Source: Heliocidaris erythrogramma
Taxonomy: Eukaryota > Echinodermata > Echinoidea > Camarodonta > Echinometridae
Direction of reading: 5' to 3'
DNA: 64,000 nt
Assembly: GCA_025617745.1 (NCBI GenBank)
Contig: CM046853.1
Coordinates: forward strand, 3,158,873-3,222,872
A program made the translations under genes and the position numbers. The notes under the pieces were generated by a model. The model saw only the letters and a program-made list of their open reading frames with translations. It had not been told where the DNA came from and searched no databases. Each line of letters begins with the position of its first letter. Within the stretch, counting starts at the first letter, position 1. Shown piece after piece: positions 34,938-46,986 of the stretch.

Positions 34938-36514
34938 GGCGGGAAAAACAAGTTTGTTGGAAATTCGAACAATAATCAGACGGCCTGTAGCCACAAGCAA
35001 AAGTACGAAAAAATTGTTTATCTTCCAGCGCCGTTGAACAAAAAAATAAAAGAAAATCTCCAGATATTGATTTCTTTTTCCAACAAAAAATTGTCCCAAA
35101 CACCCGGATGCGTCCAGCTATTATTGTACAGGTTCTCTACTACTGTATTGGTGATGAGATAGCTGAAAAGAGATCTTGAAAGTATCCGACGAGCGAAAAC
35201 TCCTCAACAAGTAATCAACAGGTGGTGTTTATGAGAGGTTCATGCACTGCTCCGTATTGATGACAATTATAACGATGACTTCTGTCTCCTTAAGTAACCG
35301 CAGGATATTACTGTGCTCAAGCGTGGGACATCGTGGCGTTTTACATATTTGCTCAGAGTTAATACAGTTGGCATCTGCGATGAGTGGGTCAGGACGTCTT
35401 CTTAATCAAGTAATTCGTAGTATGATCCTGGGAGTTGGGGGCGAGACTAAATGAAAGAGAAGCAAGTTGAGATCGCCCGGAATATAAGATCTCCCTTGTC
35501 GATTTTAAACAGCGTTTTTGTGACACAATCTAGCGAACGATCCTTCATACGGTTACTTGCGCTTTCTCATCCTATTAGTGGAAATATCCTCTTAATGATT
35601 ACTTCTTTCTCTGGTTTCCCCCTATTTTCTCGTAGAGCGCCTCAGATGTGAACTCGGTATCGCTGCCCTGTTCATCTGAGTTGACAGCAGCAGCGTAAGC
35701 GACACGTCTTCCTTTAATGTGCGTAAAAATCGCAATTAAACGCGTGGTTGCGTTCGAAATGGTTTGGTGTTTGAATTTTTTCAGGCGCCTTTCTGCGTTA
35801 TCTTGGAGGGCAAAATAAACCACTTGGTTGATTATTCACGTCCTCAATAAAATCTTGTTAGAACTGTTCAAAGGCGACGGAAGGAGAAATGAAGGCGTTT
35901 CGTGTAAGCTATTCCATCTTACATTTTCCCAAATCCACACAAGTACTTCTCCAGCGATTAAAAAGGACTCTTCTCGTGATGGAAAAGTAGTCCATTTCTC
36001 TCTTTCATGACATTGGGAAATGCTTGCCCCCTTTCAAATACAAATTACCTTTTTTTATTTTCTGGCAGGTGCACCTAATAATATTACCACCATCGGCGTC
36101 CATTATAATGCTCATATTCATAAAGGTGAAACTCTTGTTTAAAGAAATTGTACCTTAGTTACTCTGTGGCCTACTCTTCGTGAACATTTCATTTTCCAGT
36201 CCTTACTTAAGGCTATTTGCCCCACCGCAGGCTCACCTTATTTTTATTCAAACTTCTGAAATCATATACAAAACAACTTTTTTCCTTTCCCCTCTTATTT
36301 TCATTCCGAGCGCATAGAGCATAAAACTAATGATACACCCCATTTAGTATAGTTATATAACATTATCGATGCATGTATTTATTTTTATGTTTATATATAT
36401 GGACGCATAATGTATTCATGTATTTATGTTTATGTTTGTAACCTTTACCATGTAAATACAACAAATTTCCATTTATTAATGGGCAATAAATGAACCTATA
36501 CCTATAGTAAAATT
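34938..36514. other. No supported feature
   Basis: The part next to the putative exon may be promoter and 5' untranslated sequence, but no clear TATA or initiator could be defended. The part from 36360 to 36500 resembles the AATAAA-containing 3' end of a retroelement. Confidence 0.35.
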
Positions 36515-36860
36515 GAAAATACGGCCTATTTCGAGCATTCTAGTCGGGGGAAGGCGAAATCGGCTCGGAGTCGTAGTCACGTCAGAGCAGTCCTACGATT
36601 GTCTACGATATGAAACTGATTAGTTCTTTATTCTGGGTATAAGGCTGACAGCGCACCCAAACCCTATGTTAAGTATTCATATAATTGTTCAGGATCTGAA
36701 TCAGGCAGATTTTCTTTGGGTGAAATGCCTACATTTAATGATATTGCGATTTATTTCCAAAATCGGATCGCAGTCGATCGTATAGTGTGCGGTGGGTTCT
36801 AAGGTCACGATAATGCCCACCACACACTATACGATCGACTGCGATCCGAAATTGGAATTA
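36515..36860. mobile_element. Inverted-repeat element with TACGATCG words, copy 1
   Basis: Right-hand hairpin: TCGGATCGCAGTCGATCGTA followed by TAGTGTGCGGTGGG (about 36762-36796) pairs with CCCACCACACACTATACGAT and on (36819-36850). The rest aligns in reverse complement with 51811-52105: shared order of GATCTGAATCAGG, CAGCGCACCCAAA, ACGATTGTCTACGATATGAAACTGATTAG and ATACGGCCTATTTCGA in shorter pieces. Confidence 0.65.
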
Positions 36861-38909
36861 AATAGCACGCAGCATTAAATATGGACATTTAAATGTTTTG
36901 GTTTTCTTTACATTTTTCTGTGATGCAATGCCAGGAATTCTATCAAAAGCATTATTTTTCATTTCGTTAGACCCATATGCCTATAATAGCTGAGGCATTT
37001 ACGACAATTTACGACTTAATGGCGCAATTGCTTATCGAGATCATCATTTCATTTTACTAAAGTTTTACTACCTTCTCATATTGATGGATGTTTGGTGCAA
37101 CTTTTACTTTATAGTCCTGAATGTATCTAAGAGATCATCATGAATATTTCAATTACGCAGTAAAGTCATAAATTCTTTAAAAGCTATAACTGCAGGCTAT
37201 ATGCATAAATTGCACATAATATCTTTCAATTTTCCAGACAACCTTCAAAGATTTTTAAAAAATAAAGAAAATTCATGAATCTCTAACGTAACTGAAAGCT
37301 CAAAGGATTGTTTTTAGCAAGTCAAAATGCATTTCCATCGATTTTAAGTTAACGATCATGGATTAACATTTTCATAGCATTTTGTTTTACACGATTTCCA
37401 TAAAGTCTGTATAGATTAAACCATCCTGGCCTAATAAAGGAAAAACAGTTACATGAGCATCAACGGTAGTAAAGTATGTCTTAATTTTTCTCTTATTTGT
37501 TATATTAACAAGATAATTTATGTTCATCTAGAAATTAAAATAGATCATTAGCAAAATGTGTGACATCACAAGCACTTTACTTACCCTTAGATTATGAATG
37601 AACAATATGCCTTGCAGCTTCTATCATCGTAATTGCTTCCCTCATGTGCGTAAATTAATAGATGTACCATAATGACGGTATAATGCCCAAGGTGTATGTG
37701 CACTTTTAATCTATATGAAAAGATGAAAAGATGAGACGATACTGATGAGCGTGCTTTTAAATGCTATTTAGAACTAATTCATCACATAAATCTTCCGCAA
37801 CGATGATGGATTTCTGTTCATTTGATGAGGCATACTTTGTTCTTAAATGCATCTCTGTCGAGTATGGAAAGGTTGATAACTGTATGCAACAACAAAGAGC
37901 TTCATTTCAATTCAACGCGTTAATAATGCAATTTGCAACTCCCTTTTTTATGAGTGGGTCTAAATCAGAAGATAAATCGATCCATCTGACTAAAAAAAAA
38001 GAATTTTTGAAAAATGAAAAAAAAAATATGGTTGAATGTTACCGATTTGTGTGTCTTACAACTCCTTGCCCGGTAGTCAAATGAATAAATATACCAACAT
38101 TGATGCTTCTCTCATTCACTAAAACAATAAAACAATGGAAATATGGATGAGAAGGGAAGAAGAAGCAAAATGACACAAAATGACGTTTAGAGTGAAGCCC
38201 AAGCCGTAATTTTGAACATTGTTTTGAATTGAGAATACACATTAGAGCGATCTGTGTATTTCAAAAAAGACATCCCCATTAATTAAGTCTGTGTCGCTTT
38301 GTTTAGTGAATGTAGCATCATCAGGATCAGGACACGTATAACTGGTATACTGAGAAAAAATAGTCATATATTTATTATGAATCGGCCATGAAAAGGATAT
38401 TAACCATATACTGAAAGCATGATGATTGCATATCAAAAATATCAACACAAAACCTATAACCATGTGCTATGTGAACATGTATATATTCCGATATAGAAGC
38501 CTAAGTCCGTCTGTCTCCTAAAATATTTCCTGTGTACATTTCGAATGTATGTTATCTATATCAATATCTACTTGAATTAAAGGTCTTTACATGATAACTG
38601 ACGGACTATTTAGCAACTGCAAAGCAGAAGTTGGTATCCTTTCACTTATCGTCGCCTCACTGGTTAAATGCCCTTATTAAGAATGAAAATGAATAAGAGC
38701 CTTTTGGCAGTAAACACGGTAAACTGACCATATTGTCGCTGTAATAATGTCATAAAATATATTCAACCAAGATGTTTTCACATAGCGTCGGCTCGCCGGT
38801 AAAATACCCTTATGTGAATAACAAGGAAGTGTTACAATGATCTTCAACCTTGGAGCTGACGATGTCACATAGTAATGGTAATCGAAATCAAACCATCCTC
38901 GATAAAAGA
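36861..38909. other. No supported feature
   Basis: A 107-codon plus-strand frame at 37761-38084 has no recognisable motif. Around 38649 and 38790 a degenerate word (CGTCG.CTC.C.GGT..AAT.CCCTTAT) occurs twice in direct orientation. Confidence 0.4.
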
Positions 38910-39230
38910 GGAGGCGAGTTGATTCAATAGGTAGATCGTCAGTCTGTCGAATCCAGCTCAGGCAGGCGACTGAATCCAGCTTTGTGTGTTAATTTGCCCC
39001 TCCCCTGTTCCATTGACGTAGGCTATAGGTTACAGTGGAAAACACCCCGTCCTTCAGATATGATGTTAAATGGAGGCCCCGCGTATAAAAGTGTCAACCG
39101 TTATGCGCGATAAGAACACAATGGACCCTTCGTATAAAAGATAAGGAGAAACCCCTGCACATCCCAATCGGTTATACCGGGAGGAGAGTCCCGAGGGCCA
39201 AATGAAGTTCAATTCAATTCAATTCAAAAT
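38910..39230 (+). mobile_element. SINE ending in TTCAA repeats
   Basis: The body words GTCCTTCAGATATGATGTTAAATGG, AGGCCCCGCGTATAAAAG, TTATGCGCGATAAGAACACA and CTTCGTATAAAAGATAAGG (in shorter pieces) follow the order of a widespread invertebrate SINE body. The copy ends in GTTCAATTCAATTCAATTCA, its 3' microsatellite. The head, from 38912, is too decayed to assign. Confidence 0.6.
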
Positions 39231-39783
39231 GGTATATATTTAAAAATAATCATGCGTCTCACATAACGTTGAATTGTGCACAATTTACAAATACAGAAAA
39301 CATTATAAATCGTAATACATTCAAATGAGTAATTTACTTGATAGATAATTTTAAAAATAACAGTGGGTAGTTTTACAAAATAATGTTCATAGAAATGAAA
39401 ACAAAAAGTATTATTAATTACACACAGGAATATACATTATTGCTAGCATTGGGTGACGGTATACATTTTCTACGAATAGAACTATAGCGTGAGCAGAGTG
39501 CCAACATTGTGATTGGAGTGATAACTGAATAGTAAACCCGTACATAAAACCTAATGAGCTATTAATTATTAATTTATTTAGATGAGTGTAGATAAGAAAA
39601 TTGCAAACTGAGGAAAAGAGAAATAATTACAAACATAATAAGTTTCATAAAGAGTACAAACATGTCATGTTATCAAAATGAATAAATCATAGAAAGAAAT
39701 TATCTATTTTCAATACTGTTTTTATGCAAATAAATGAAAGTAAAGAGGAAATTATCGGTTGATATGCACTTACATTAATGGTG

Positions 39784-40121
39784 CAGGCCCGTAGCCAGGG
39801 TTTCTAAAGGGGTGAGTCGTTTTTGGCAAAAGTGGACCTTTTTGCCATAATCAATACGGACCTGCCGAAGGTAGGTCCTTGCTAGGGGGTCCGGGGGCAT
39901 GCTCCCCCCGGAAAATTTTAAAATCTAGATGCTTTCTGCTGCAATTTAAGGACTCCCGAGGGGAAATTTAGGGGTTGTGAATGCTGTACAACTGACAGCG
40001 TGTGGGTAACAAAGATTAAAGGTGTGTGTGCGTTTTTTTTTCATGAAAAAGCGGACCTCAGCCCAAGAAGGGGGGGGGGGGGTCGTCCGACCCCTCCGAC
40101 CCCCCTCTGGCTACGGGCCTG
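39784..40121. mobile_element. MITE with CAGGCCCGTAGCCAGGG ends
   Basis: The left end CAGGCCCGTAGCCAGGG is matched in reverse complement by the right end CTCTGGCTACGGGCCTG. TGGTG occurs immediately outside both ends (39779-39783 and 40122-40126), a likely target duplication. The interior contains GGGGGTCCGGGGGCATGCTC and a G run. It is 338 bp and non-coding; ends of this type are shared by hAT-like MITEs in many marine animals. Confidence 0.85.
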
Positions 40122-40317
40122 TGGTGATAACACTATTGGCTACTACGGTAAATAGATGGCATGTAATTATAGTTGCAAAAAAAAGGAAGAATTGATTGCA
40201 TACCAATGATAAGAAAAACATAATAAATAAACGACCATGCTATATGACAATTTCCGAGTTGTCAATTATGATATGAGGTAAGTTGTGGTGAAAATTTACA
40301 CCGAAAATAGCAAGAGT

Positions 40318-40580
40318 AAGTAAAAGAAAGGAGAGAGCGAGAAAGAGAGAAAGAAAGGAGGATACTTAAAGAAGAAAGGGAGCGTTTTGAGAAGTCAGGA
40401 CAAAAGAAAGAGAAAGGGAGAGATAGGGTAATTGACCAGAGAAGAGAGATAGAGAAAGGGAGAGATAAAAAGTGTAAATGACCAGAGAAGAAAGGAAGAG
40501 AAAGGGAGAGAGAAGGGTAAATGACAAGAGAAGAGAGAAAGAAGAGAGAAAGAAGAGATAAGAAGGGTAAAGGTACAGAC
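40318..40580. repeat. Purine-rich tract with internal tandem copies
   Basis: AGAGAAAGGGAGAGA-type sequence. GTAAATGACCAGAGAAGA-like units recur about three times (about 40428, 40475, 40525). The serine/leucine-rich minus frames are compositional. Confidence 0.8.
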
Positions 40581-40917
40581 ATAATATATACGGCGATGAA
40601 GAGAGGAATGGAGTATGCATATATCAGTAGTTAGACATCTAACCATTTAAACAGTACTATTATGAGGACCAGTCATCAAATTACTTGTATTGGTTAAGTG
40701 TGCAAATTATGTACGGAACTGCGCTATTTTGCATACTATTAGTTTTACATCGCAAGTCAGGGATTTGGGGCTTGTGTTACAAAACTCTAGAATTGTATTT
40801 AGGTGGAAGATACTTTTAAATTGGTTGGTGTACTGCAGGCTCTTTAGGAAAAATTAATGAAAGAATTAATTTATTTCATAATACCGCAGAAATCTGCCAT
40901 GAACCTTACAATAGAAA

Positions 40918-41045
40918 GCATTGGCGGATCCGGGGGGGGGGGGCACAGCCGGCCCGTGCCCCCCCCCCTTTTGGAAGAGAAGTATGAATTTACCATAGAC
41001 GATCCGCCATTTTCTCAATTGTGCCCCCCCCCCCTTTTAGAGTGA
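40918..41045. repeat. G/C-run repeat with GGCGGATCC ends
   Basis: CATTGGCGGATCCGGGGG at the left, a C run in the middle, GACGATCCGCCATTTT toward the right and a second C run. GGCGGATC/GATCCGCC are inverted, suggesting a small MITE. Confidence 0.5.
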
Positions 41046-41330
41046 AGACCTTTTTTTTTTTTTTTTTTGCTTGTCAGGGAATTATGGAGGGAAACTGGAC
41101 CCCATAACCCCTTACTAAGCGATTTTTGAAGGTTTGGCGAATTTTTTTTTTTTTTTAAACATACATAAACATCACTAAACATCAAAATAAAATAAGCTTA
41201 TAATATCAGCTACTTTCAGCCTATTGAGTGTACAGTAGTAGAAAATCCAGATACACATCACAGTATGTGTAAGAATGATCAAAAATAATTTCTTGGTACT
41301 GCAAAATTTCAACATGGCACGAAAAAGAGA

Positions 41331-41376
41331 CATGATAAGGAAGCTTTTCGACCTGCACTCATCAGGTTATCACGCA
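41331..41376 (-). ncRNA. Hammerhead ribozyme, Penelope 2 downstream end
   Basis: Minus strand: GATAAC, CTGATGAG (41365-41358), TGCAGGT, CGAAA (41350-41346), AGCTT, C (41340), then CTTATC. The core matches the hammerhead consensus. Stem I pairs GATAA with TTATC but has a C/C mismatch next to the predicted cleavage site (41340/41339). Stem III would be only two pairs, or the palindrome AAGCTT pairing between two molecules. Stem II is weak: just the closing G-C. Confidence 0.65.
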
Positions 41377-41449
41377 GGTATATAACAAATTACTTGAAAT
41401 CAACTATATTATTCTCGGTGAACCCGGACGCAACCTAGACGCCGTAATT

Positions 41450-42129
41450 TCAGAACAATCGCAAAGCTTGGACGAACTCCTTTTGTCTGCACAGAAGAGG
41501 TTCACGCGATTGAATGTAAGCAGCTTCCAGAAAGCGTAAATGCGCTGAGCTTCTGGCCCGGGACATAATTGAGAATTGATCGTCGGCATAGCTTTGTGCG
41601 CAAGCTGGATTGTTCAGCAAGTGGAGACCAATCGCTGAATCGCATTTGGCTATCTTTGGTCTGTTAGCGTGCATTTCAGATTTGCAGGCACGGACGGGCT
41701 GCGTGCGCTGATTGGTTGTACGGTTCCGAATAGTCGAGGGGATGTGTTGTTTAATGCGATCAGCCAACCGCTGTGAAGTACGGCCCACGTACCTGGCATC
41801 GCACCGGCACTGAAATTGGTAAATAACATTACTCAAGTGGGGGATGGGTAGTACATCCTTGCTAGTTGACGGTAGCATCCTGTGTGTAGAAAACACGATG
41901 CGTGTCGAAACCGCGTAATAGCAACGTGACACTGCGTGTTTGATCTGACTGGCGTATTTGTCAGATACCTTACCCCTCCAGGGTAGTTTGAGATACACGG
42001 GGCATTTGGCAGGTCCAAATCTGGTGTCAGATTTGGATTGTGCCTCCAGCGTCCGTGTTATGGTGCGAGATATAACATGCTCAGGGTAACCATTGTCAAG
42101 GAGAAGAGTTTTGATTTTCGCGATTTCGC
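41450..42129 (-). pseudogene. Penelope-like protein, C-terminal part with GIY-YIG endonuclease
   Basis: The open frame starts inside the reverse-transcriptase thumb (EIAKIKTLLLDNGYPEHVIS) and runs to the natural stop. It includes VYLKLPWRGKVSDKYA, NVIYQFQCRCDARYVGRTSQ, LADRIKQHIPS, DSAIGLHLLNNPAC and FLEAAYIQSREPLLC, ending in QALRLF. The CRC..YVGRT block is the GIY-YIG nuclease core that nicks DNA for Penelope integration. The catalytic reverse-transcriptase motifs are missing because the copy is 5'-truncated at 42129/42130. The protein is roughly two-thirds identical by eye to Penelope 1 at 47-50 kb. Confidence 0.9.
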
Positions 42130-42206
42130 CTGAAATTACGGCGTCTAGGTTGCGTCCGGGTTCACCGAGTATAATATAGTTGATTTCAAGTAATTTGTTA
42201 TATACC

Positions 42207-42252
42207 TGCGTGATAACCTGATGAGTGCAGGTCGAAAAGCTTCCTTATCATG
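42207..42252 (+). ncRNA. Hammerhead ribozyme, Penelope 2 inverted end
   Basis: Mirror copy of 41331-41376: GATAAC, CTGATGAG, TGCAGGT, CGAAA, AGCTTC, CTTATC on the plus strand, with predicted cleavage between 42243 and 42244. It carries the same stem I mismatch, so both ends descend from one sequence. Confidence 0.65.
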
Positions 42253-43495
42253 TCTCTTTTTCGTGCCATAATGATCAAAAAGTCGTCTTGACATGCATGA
42301 AGGAAGGGTTTTGTTTTGGTTATGTTTAGACACAGGCAGAAAAGCAAATACAATTGTTATGAAATTTGTACAGTAAGACCGAATTAGATAATGTTTAAGA
42401 TTCCTTCTAAAAGATTTAAAAGAGGAGGTTTGCTTTAGATTTGAATGAAGATGGTTCCAATAAAAGGGCCCATTGTAAAATAATGATTGTCGTGTAGAAT
42501 GGCTATGTATTCTTCCATCATTCGTTTTAAACATTGATTGTAATTCCTGAGGCAATTATGAATTCGTGCTTGTAAACTGCCTAACTGGTAATAAAACAAA
42601 TCCTTTAGTCTCAACACTTTATTTTCAAAGAATATTTTAGACGGAGCTAGTCAAGGCTTTTTAAAAATTATCGTCATCACCCGTTTTGTGAAACTGAGAG
42701 TCTATCCAATTGAGACTTAGTAGAGTTACCCCAAGCAAGAATACCATAATGTAGGCTAAAACCAGGTTGGAATACAACAACAGTAATACATGTGATGGAA
42801 ACAAGAATTTCAATTTGTTTATAATACCAGCATTTCTAGAGAGTAATTTGTTTAGATACTCAATCTGTGGTTCCAAGATAACTTATTATCAATAAGTAAA
42901 CCAAGTTATTTTAACTCCTCAACCATTTTTATTGTGGTGTTTTTAAGTAATACATCACCATCCAGAGATGCGATTGAATTACTGAATAACATACGAGTTT
43001 GTTTTTTTCTTCAAAATTGAGAGAAAGTCTATTGGCACATACCCAATCATGCACAACATTGAGCTCCTTATTAGTTCGTTCCAGAAGTAATTTGGGATCT
43101 TTGTTACAAAGAAATACATTTGAATCTTCATCAAATGATATGAATAATAACACACTGGAAGCATTATGAAAGTCATTTATATATAAAATAAACAACAAAG
43201 GGCAGAGGAGAGATCCCTGAAGTACCCAAAATTGAAGTTCTTTAGTTACTGATTCACACCCATTGATAATTACATATTGTTTCTTATTTTGAAGATAACT
43301 TCTAAACCAGCTAAGTGCTATGCCTCTTATACCATAGTGGCATAGCTTACATAGCAAAATATTATGGTCAACGAAAGTCCAGAAAAAGTCCAATAGTGTG
43401 TTCATGATTTTCAATGGCAGTTGCAACCTTATGGATAAAAATGTAAAATATCATTATCGATTGCAGAATGTTTTTCTCTAAAACCAAACTGGCAA

Positions 43496-44420
43496 GCACA
43501 AGCCTTTTCTTCGGTCAGCTGGGGATTCTACGTTGAATTTATCTAGATCAGTAACGTACGTTGTGTATATTCTACCAACAATGACCCTCAACGCTCTCTT
43601 TTGGACTCTTTCTAACCTGGTGATTTGGTTATTGGTGAGACCTCCATTCCACACAGGTGCTGCATATTCCATAATTGACCTTATACAGCATGTGTATATG
43701 GTCAACAGGTCATCCAGTGTTAGGCCCTGACGTTTCAACAATATTAGCATGTGAATTTTACTGTTTGCTCGTTTTATAAGTCCGTTTACATTTTCGTCCC
43801 ATTTCAACTCCCGTTATTTTAGTGGTATTAACAGGTGCCAGCTCATGGTTTCCAATGCAAACTGTTGCGTGGGTTGGGTGAGACCGTAAAAACAAACATT
43901 CATTTGAACACAATTTGATGCATTCACTTTCATTTGTTTATGCTCACACCAGGTTAGAATGTAGTCCAAATTTCTGTAAGAAAGATGGTTGTGTGGAGCT
44001 TCTACATTCTACGACAGACAGCTATTGTCCACATATTTGAAACCAGCCGAGTTCTCAAAACATGGATTCGCATCGTTGACCATAGCTAGAAATATTACGG
44101 GGCCTAGTCGAGTTCGACGGCGCAGTGATATCATTTCGATGCTTTTTGCCGTGGATGGATGAGGTTTTTAATGCGAGTCGTCATCCATGGTTTGTCTCCT
44201 TTATGAAGTTTAACTTTACGAACTGGAAGAAAGTTGTCAATTGCCCCATGGAGAGTGGATGAAAAAGTCATACTCCGTATTCATATCCATAGTGTTGGTA
44301 ACTTCTTCCAATCGACTTTGTTAAGCCACCTGCCAAAGGATCGTATAGCGTTATCGGGCATTGGTGGAGTTATTCGGTATCGAGTAACGTTAGCACGGAT
44401 TTGGCGGTCTCTAGAATACG
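43496..44420 (-). pseudogene. LINE A: dead non-LTR element with internal deletion
   Basis: The minus strand reads, in changing frames, ITPPMPDNAIRSFGRWLNKV then DWKKLPTLWI (near 44380-44290), followed by AIDNFLPVRKVKLHKGDKPW and MTTRIKNLI (near 44250-44170). These linker motifs normally sit between endonuclease and reverse transcriptase. It then jumps to LGPVIFLAMVNDANPC and FKYVDNS (near 44100-44040). KWDENVNGLIKRANSKIHML and LERVQKRALRVIVG (43807-43600) follow. Most of the palm domain is deleted. It abuts LINE B at about 43495. Confidence 0.8.
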
Positions 44421-44445
44421 GTGTTATTGATTGAACGACGGGGGT

Positions 44446-44468
44446 GGGGGGGGGGGGGGGGGGGGGGG
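44446..44468. repeat. G homopolymer, about 23 nt
   Basis: The longest G run in the window, just upstream of LINE A. Such runs recur roughly every few kilobases and in both orientations. Confidence 0.95.
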
Positions 44469-45761
44469 AGGCTAATTTGTACGCTTTTGTATCATTCACC
44501 TATATTACATATAATCGTGTCTAAGATTCTGTTTGCCCTGGTAGGGTGATCCACAACTCGTTTTAAACTTGAGTCCGCACTAAAGGGGGAAATGTCCATT
44601 TTCGTTTCCCCCTCCCAGGCTAAGGTGACGCGAAATAGATGACATTCATAATAAACACAAATCAAAATTATCCTAAAACCAAATTTTATTCACTGGTCAA
44701 CATTTGATGTTTCCTGCTCGTAGAGATATTGAATATATTTAATGTGAATTCAGTTCGCAAATATTGTATTCGTCTGCATGACGGATACACATTCCTCATG
44801 ATTTTGATACTTCTGTCATCTTTAAAAAAAAGAAAGAAAGAAAGAAACAGCACAATAGTCTACCCGAAACGTCTAATCAAGCAAGATCATCACTACTAAT
44901 TTAGAGATGGTGTAGATAATGCGAAATTCCTGCTTAGAGTGAACTTTAAAGAATTAAAGAAATTCAAATCCAGGCCATGTGGAAAGGAAACAAAATCTGA
45001 AATCGATTTGAGTAGAGGTTAATGTTGTATTGAATTGCAGAATTCATGACAACTTAATGATATAATCGATACAGGTCCATCTGTCCAGATAAAAACGTGC
45101 CTCCGACTTGGACTTGAGAACGACTTGAGACTTTAAAAAGGTGTTTTAAATTTCAGATGTTAATTTAAAAACAAGACATCCATATGAAAGAGACATCCAT
45201 ATGAGACATCCATATGAACTAAATTGACAAATTTAAGACAAACGGTAAAACCCACTACTATAATTTGTGTCATCACGAAATTTTACTCCTATGTTGTCTG
45301 CTCTAGATGTATACATTTCAGTCTTACTGTGATATGTATTCTGACCATTTTCTTATTTCTGTGTAGGGCAACATCGTCATTAAAAGAATAGTTTTTCGAC
45401 ACAAAACGCCAACGGTCATAAAATTATGCGAGCACAGTTGCATGTACCTAAGATGACGTAAAATATAATAGAGAGAAAGATGGAGAGAAGGAAAAAGGAA
45501 CGAAAGAAGAAGATAAAAGGACCCCCTCCCAACCCCTAATTCGCGGGGATTTAAGCCTTCGCAGAGAGTTGGCTCGAAAGTAGAAATGTCAGAGAAACAA
45601 ATTAGTGACAATTTTCAGACAAATGACAGAAAGAACGTGAATGGTATAATTCTCAAACTTGCAATCTCTTGTGATATCGAGAAATTATTAGCAATGCAAT
45701 AAAAATATATGATGTGATATGTGATGTATGGAGTACTCATCCAATTATTTTGTGTTCCAAA
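44469..45761. other. No supported feature
   Basis: AT-rich; CATATGAAAGAGACATC-type 16-nt words repeat near 45180-45220. No gene seen. Confidence 0.4.
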
Positions 45762-45969
45762 AAATTCTCAAAGAATCATTTTTTTAAAAATTATAATGGT
45801 GGAAAATATATTTTCTTGGGATAAAATGTAGAAATGATATGTTTCCATAATGTTCCATCGGCCAAAATTCTCAAAGTATCATTTTTTTTTAAATTATAAT
45901 GGTGGAAAATATATTTTCTTGGGATAAAATGTAGAAATGATATGTTTCCATAATGTTCCATCGGCCGAA
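45762..45969. repeat. Tandem duplication, about 102-bp unit
   Basis: AAAATTCTCAAAG through CCATAATGTTCCATCGGCC occurs twice in succession with few changes, mainly in T-run length. Confidence 0.9.
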
Positions 45970-46034
45970 ATCTTTTCAGTCACTAGAATGAAAAGGGAAC
46001 TTTGTCCACTCATAAGTCTTCTTTACATTCACCT

Positions 46035-46219
46035 GGGCGTTGGGGCGTGCGCCTGTAATCCAGCTACCAGTGGAAGTTATAAACTGATTCAGCGGACCCA
46101 GGTTCGAGACTGAGTCACGTCTTTCGGATGGTGACGTTAAAGGTCGGTTCCAGACGTAAATAATCATATCTGATTGCTACACGTCTGTAAAAACACAATT
46201 ACACACACACACACACACC
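46035..46219 (+). mobile_element. SINE with 7SL-RNA-like head, copy 1
   Basis: The head GGCGTGCGCCTGTAATCCAG then CTACCAGTGGAAGTT resembles the start of 7SL RNA (the Alu domain), and GGACCCAGGTTCGAGACTG follows at the distance of the second promoter box. The body (CTTTCGGATGGTGACGTTAA, AGGTCGGTTCCAGACG) resembles other SINE bodies, and the copy ends in a CA microsatellite. The second copy at 50622 lacks an internal segment. The head could instead be a tRNA-type sequence converging on the same boxes. Confidence 0.6.
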
Positions 46220-46986
46220 GAGAGTTTATTTTCCCCATTGAAACTTGCAGTATCAATCAACTTAGAGGCAAATATCCGGAGATGACATTTGGACCGTAAA
46301 GGATACCAACTTGGGGCCCTACACACAGAGAAATATTTACTTAATATTTCATTATGTAAAATTCCTTTTGTAAAATTTTTACTTAATATATGTAAAATTG
46401 TCTCAAATGAATGTTTTTATGTAGTATTTTACTAAATATTTGTAATGAATTACATTTTGCATATAATGTGTCATGCAAAATGTAAAATTTTATGTAACAT
46501 TTACTTAGCACTATTTAAGTAAAATTCATTTTGCAAAAGAAATGCCTATTATGTAAAATGTGTTAAGTACAAGTATTTTTTAAAGGGAATTTTATCATGC
46601 AGATGTTATAAGTCATCATTAAGTGAAATGTTTTGTAAACTATTGTGTATAAAATACATTTTACGAATGTCAGTTGACATTAACATGATTTTGATACACA
46701 GTTATGTAAAACTGACTGAACAAATCTTGCAAAATAACGCTGTAAGATATTTCTTCATAAAGATTTTTGCAATATTGCCCTTTTCGTTAAGTTTATTTAA
46801 CATGCACAATGTAATTTGTCGTCATTAAGTAAAAATGTTTTGCAAAATGTTTTGTAAAAAATGCATTTTCGTATTTTCCCCTCAATATTGGGGGAAACAC
46901 TTATATGAATATTCATGAACTTTCAGTAGCGTATGGTTTGGGTTGGCCCGATTTTAATAACTTAAAGATAACATTTAACAAATTCA

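Larger units (their letters stand above)
41286..42269 (-). mobile_element. Penelope-like element 2, 5'-truncated, with inverted ends
   Basis: The element is bounded by the 12-mer AATGATCAAAAA on both sides (41274-41285 and 42270-42281), a target duplication within LINE B. Its 140-nt ends (41314-41453 and 42130-42269) are inverted repeats with one mismatch, and each contains a hammerhead core. The right arm begins exactly where the truncated coding part stops. This means a reversed 3' untranslated region is joined to the 5' end of the truncated copy. Partial inverted copies at 5' ends are a known habit of Penelope elements. Confidence 0.85.
41142..43495 (-). pseudogene. LINE B: dead reverse transcriptase with poly-A tail, split by a Penelope insertion
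   Basis: The minus strand gives CQFGFREKHSAI (near 43490), VDHNILLCKLCHYGIRG, WFRSYLQNKKQYVIING and CPLLFILYINDFHNAS. These are followed by NELNVVHDW-type thumb text (WVCANRLSLNFEEKN) and, in another frame, SLFYNGPFYWNHL and FRRNLKHYLIRSYC. These are standard jockey/CR1-type motifs with frameshifts and no intact catalytic aspartates. The 3' part is interrupted between 42270 and 41285 by a Penelope-like element, resumes, and ends at a poly-T run (poly-A on the minus strand) at 41142-41156. Confidence 0.8.

Noticed and set aside
37761-38084. 107-codon plus-strand frame
   Set aside because: No recognised motif, signal peptide or splice signals; includes poly-A-derived lysines. Length is possible by chance.
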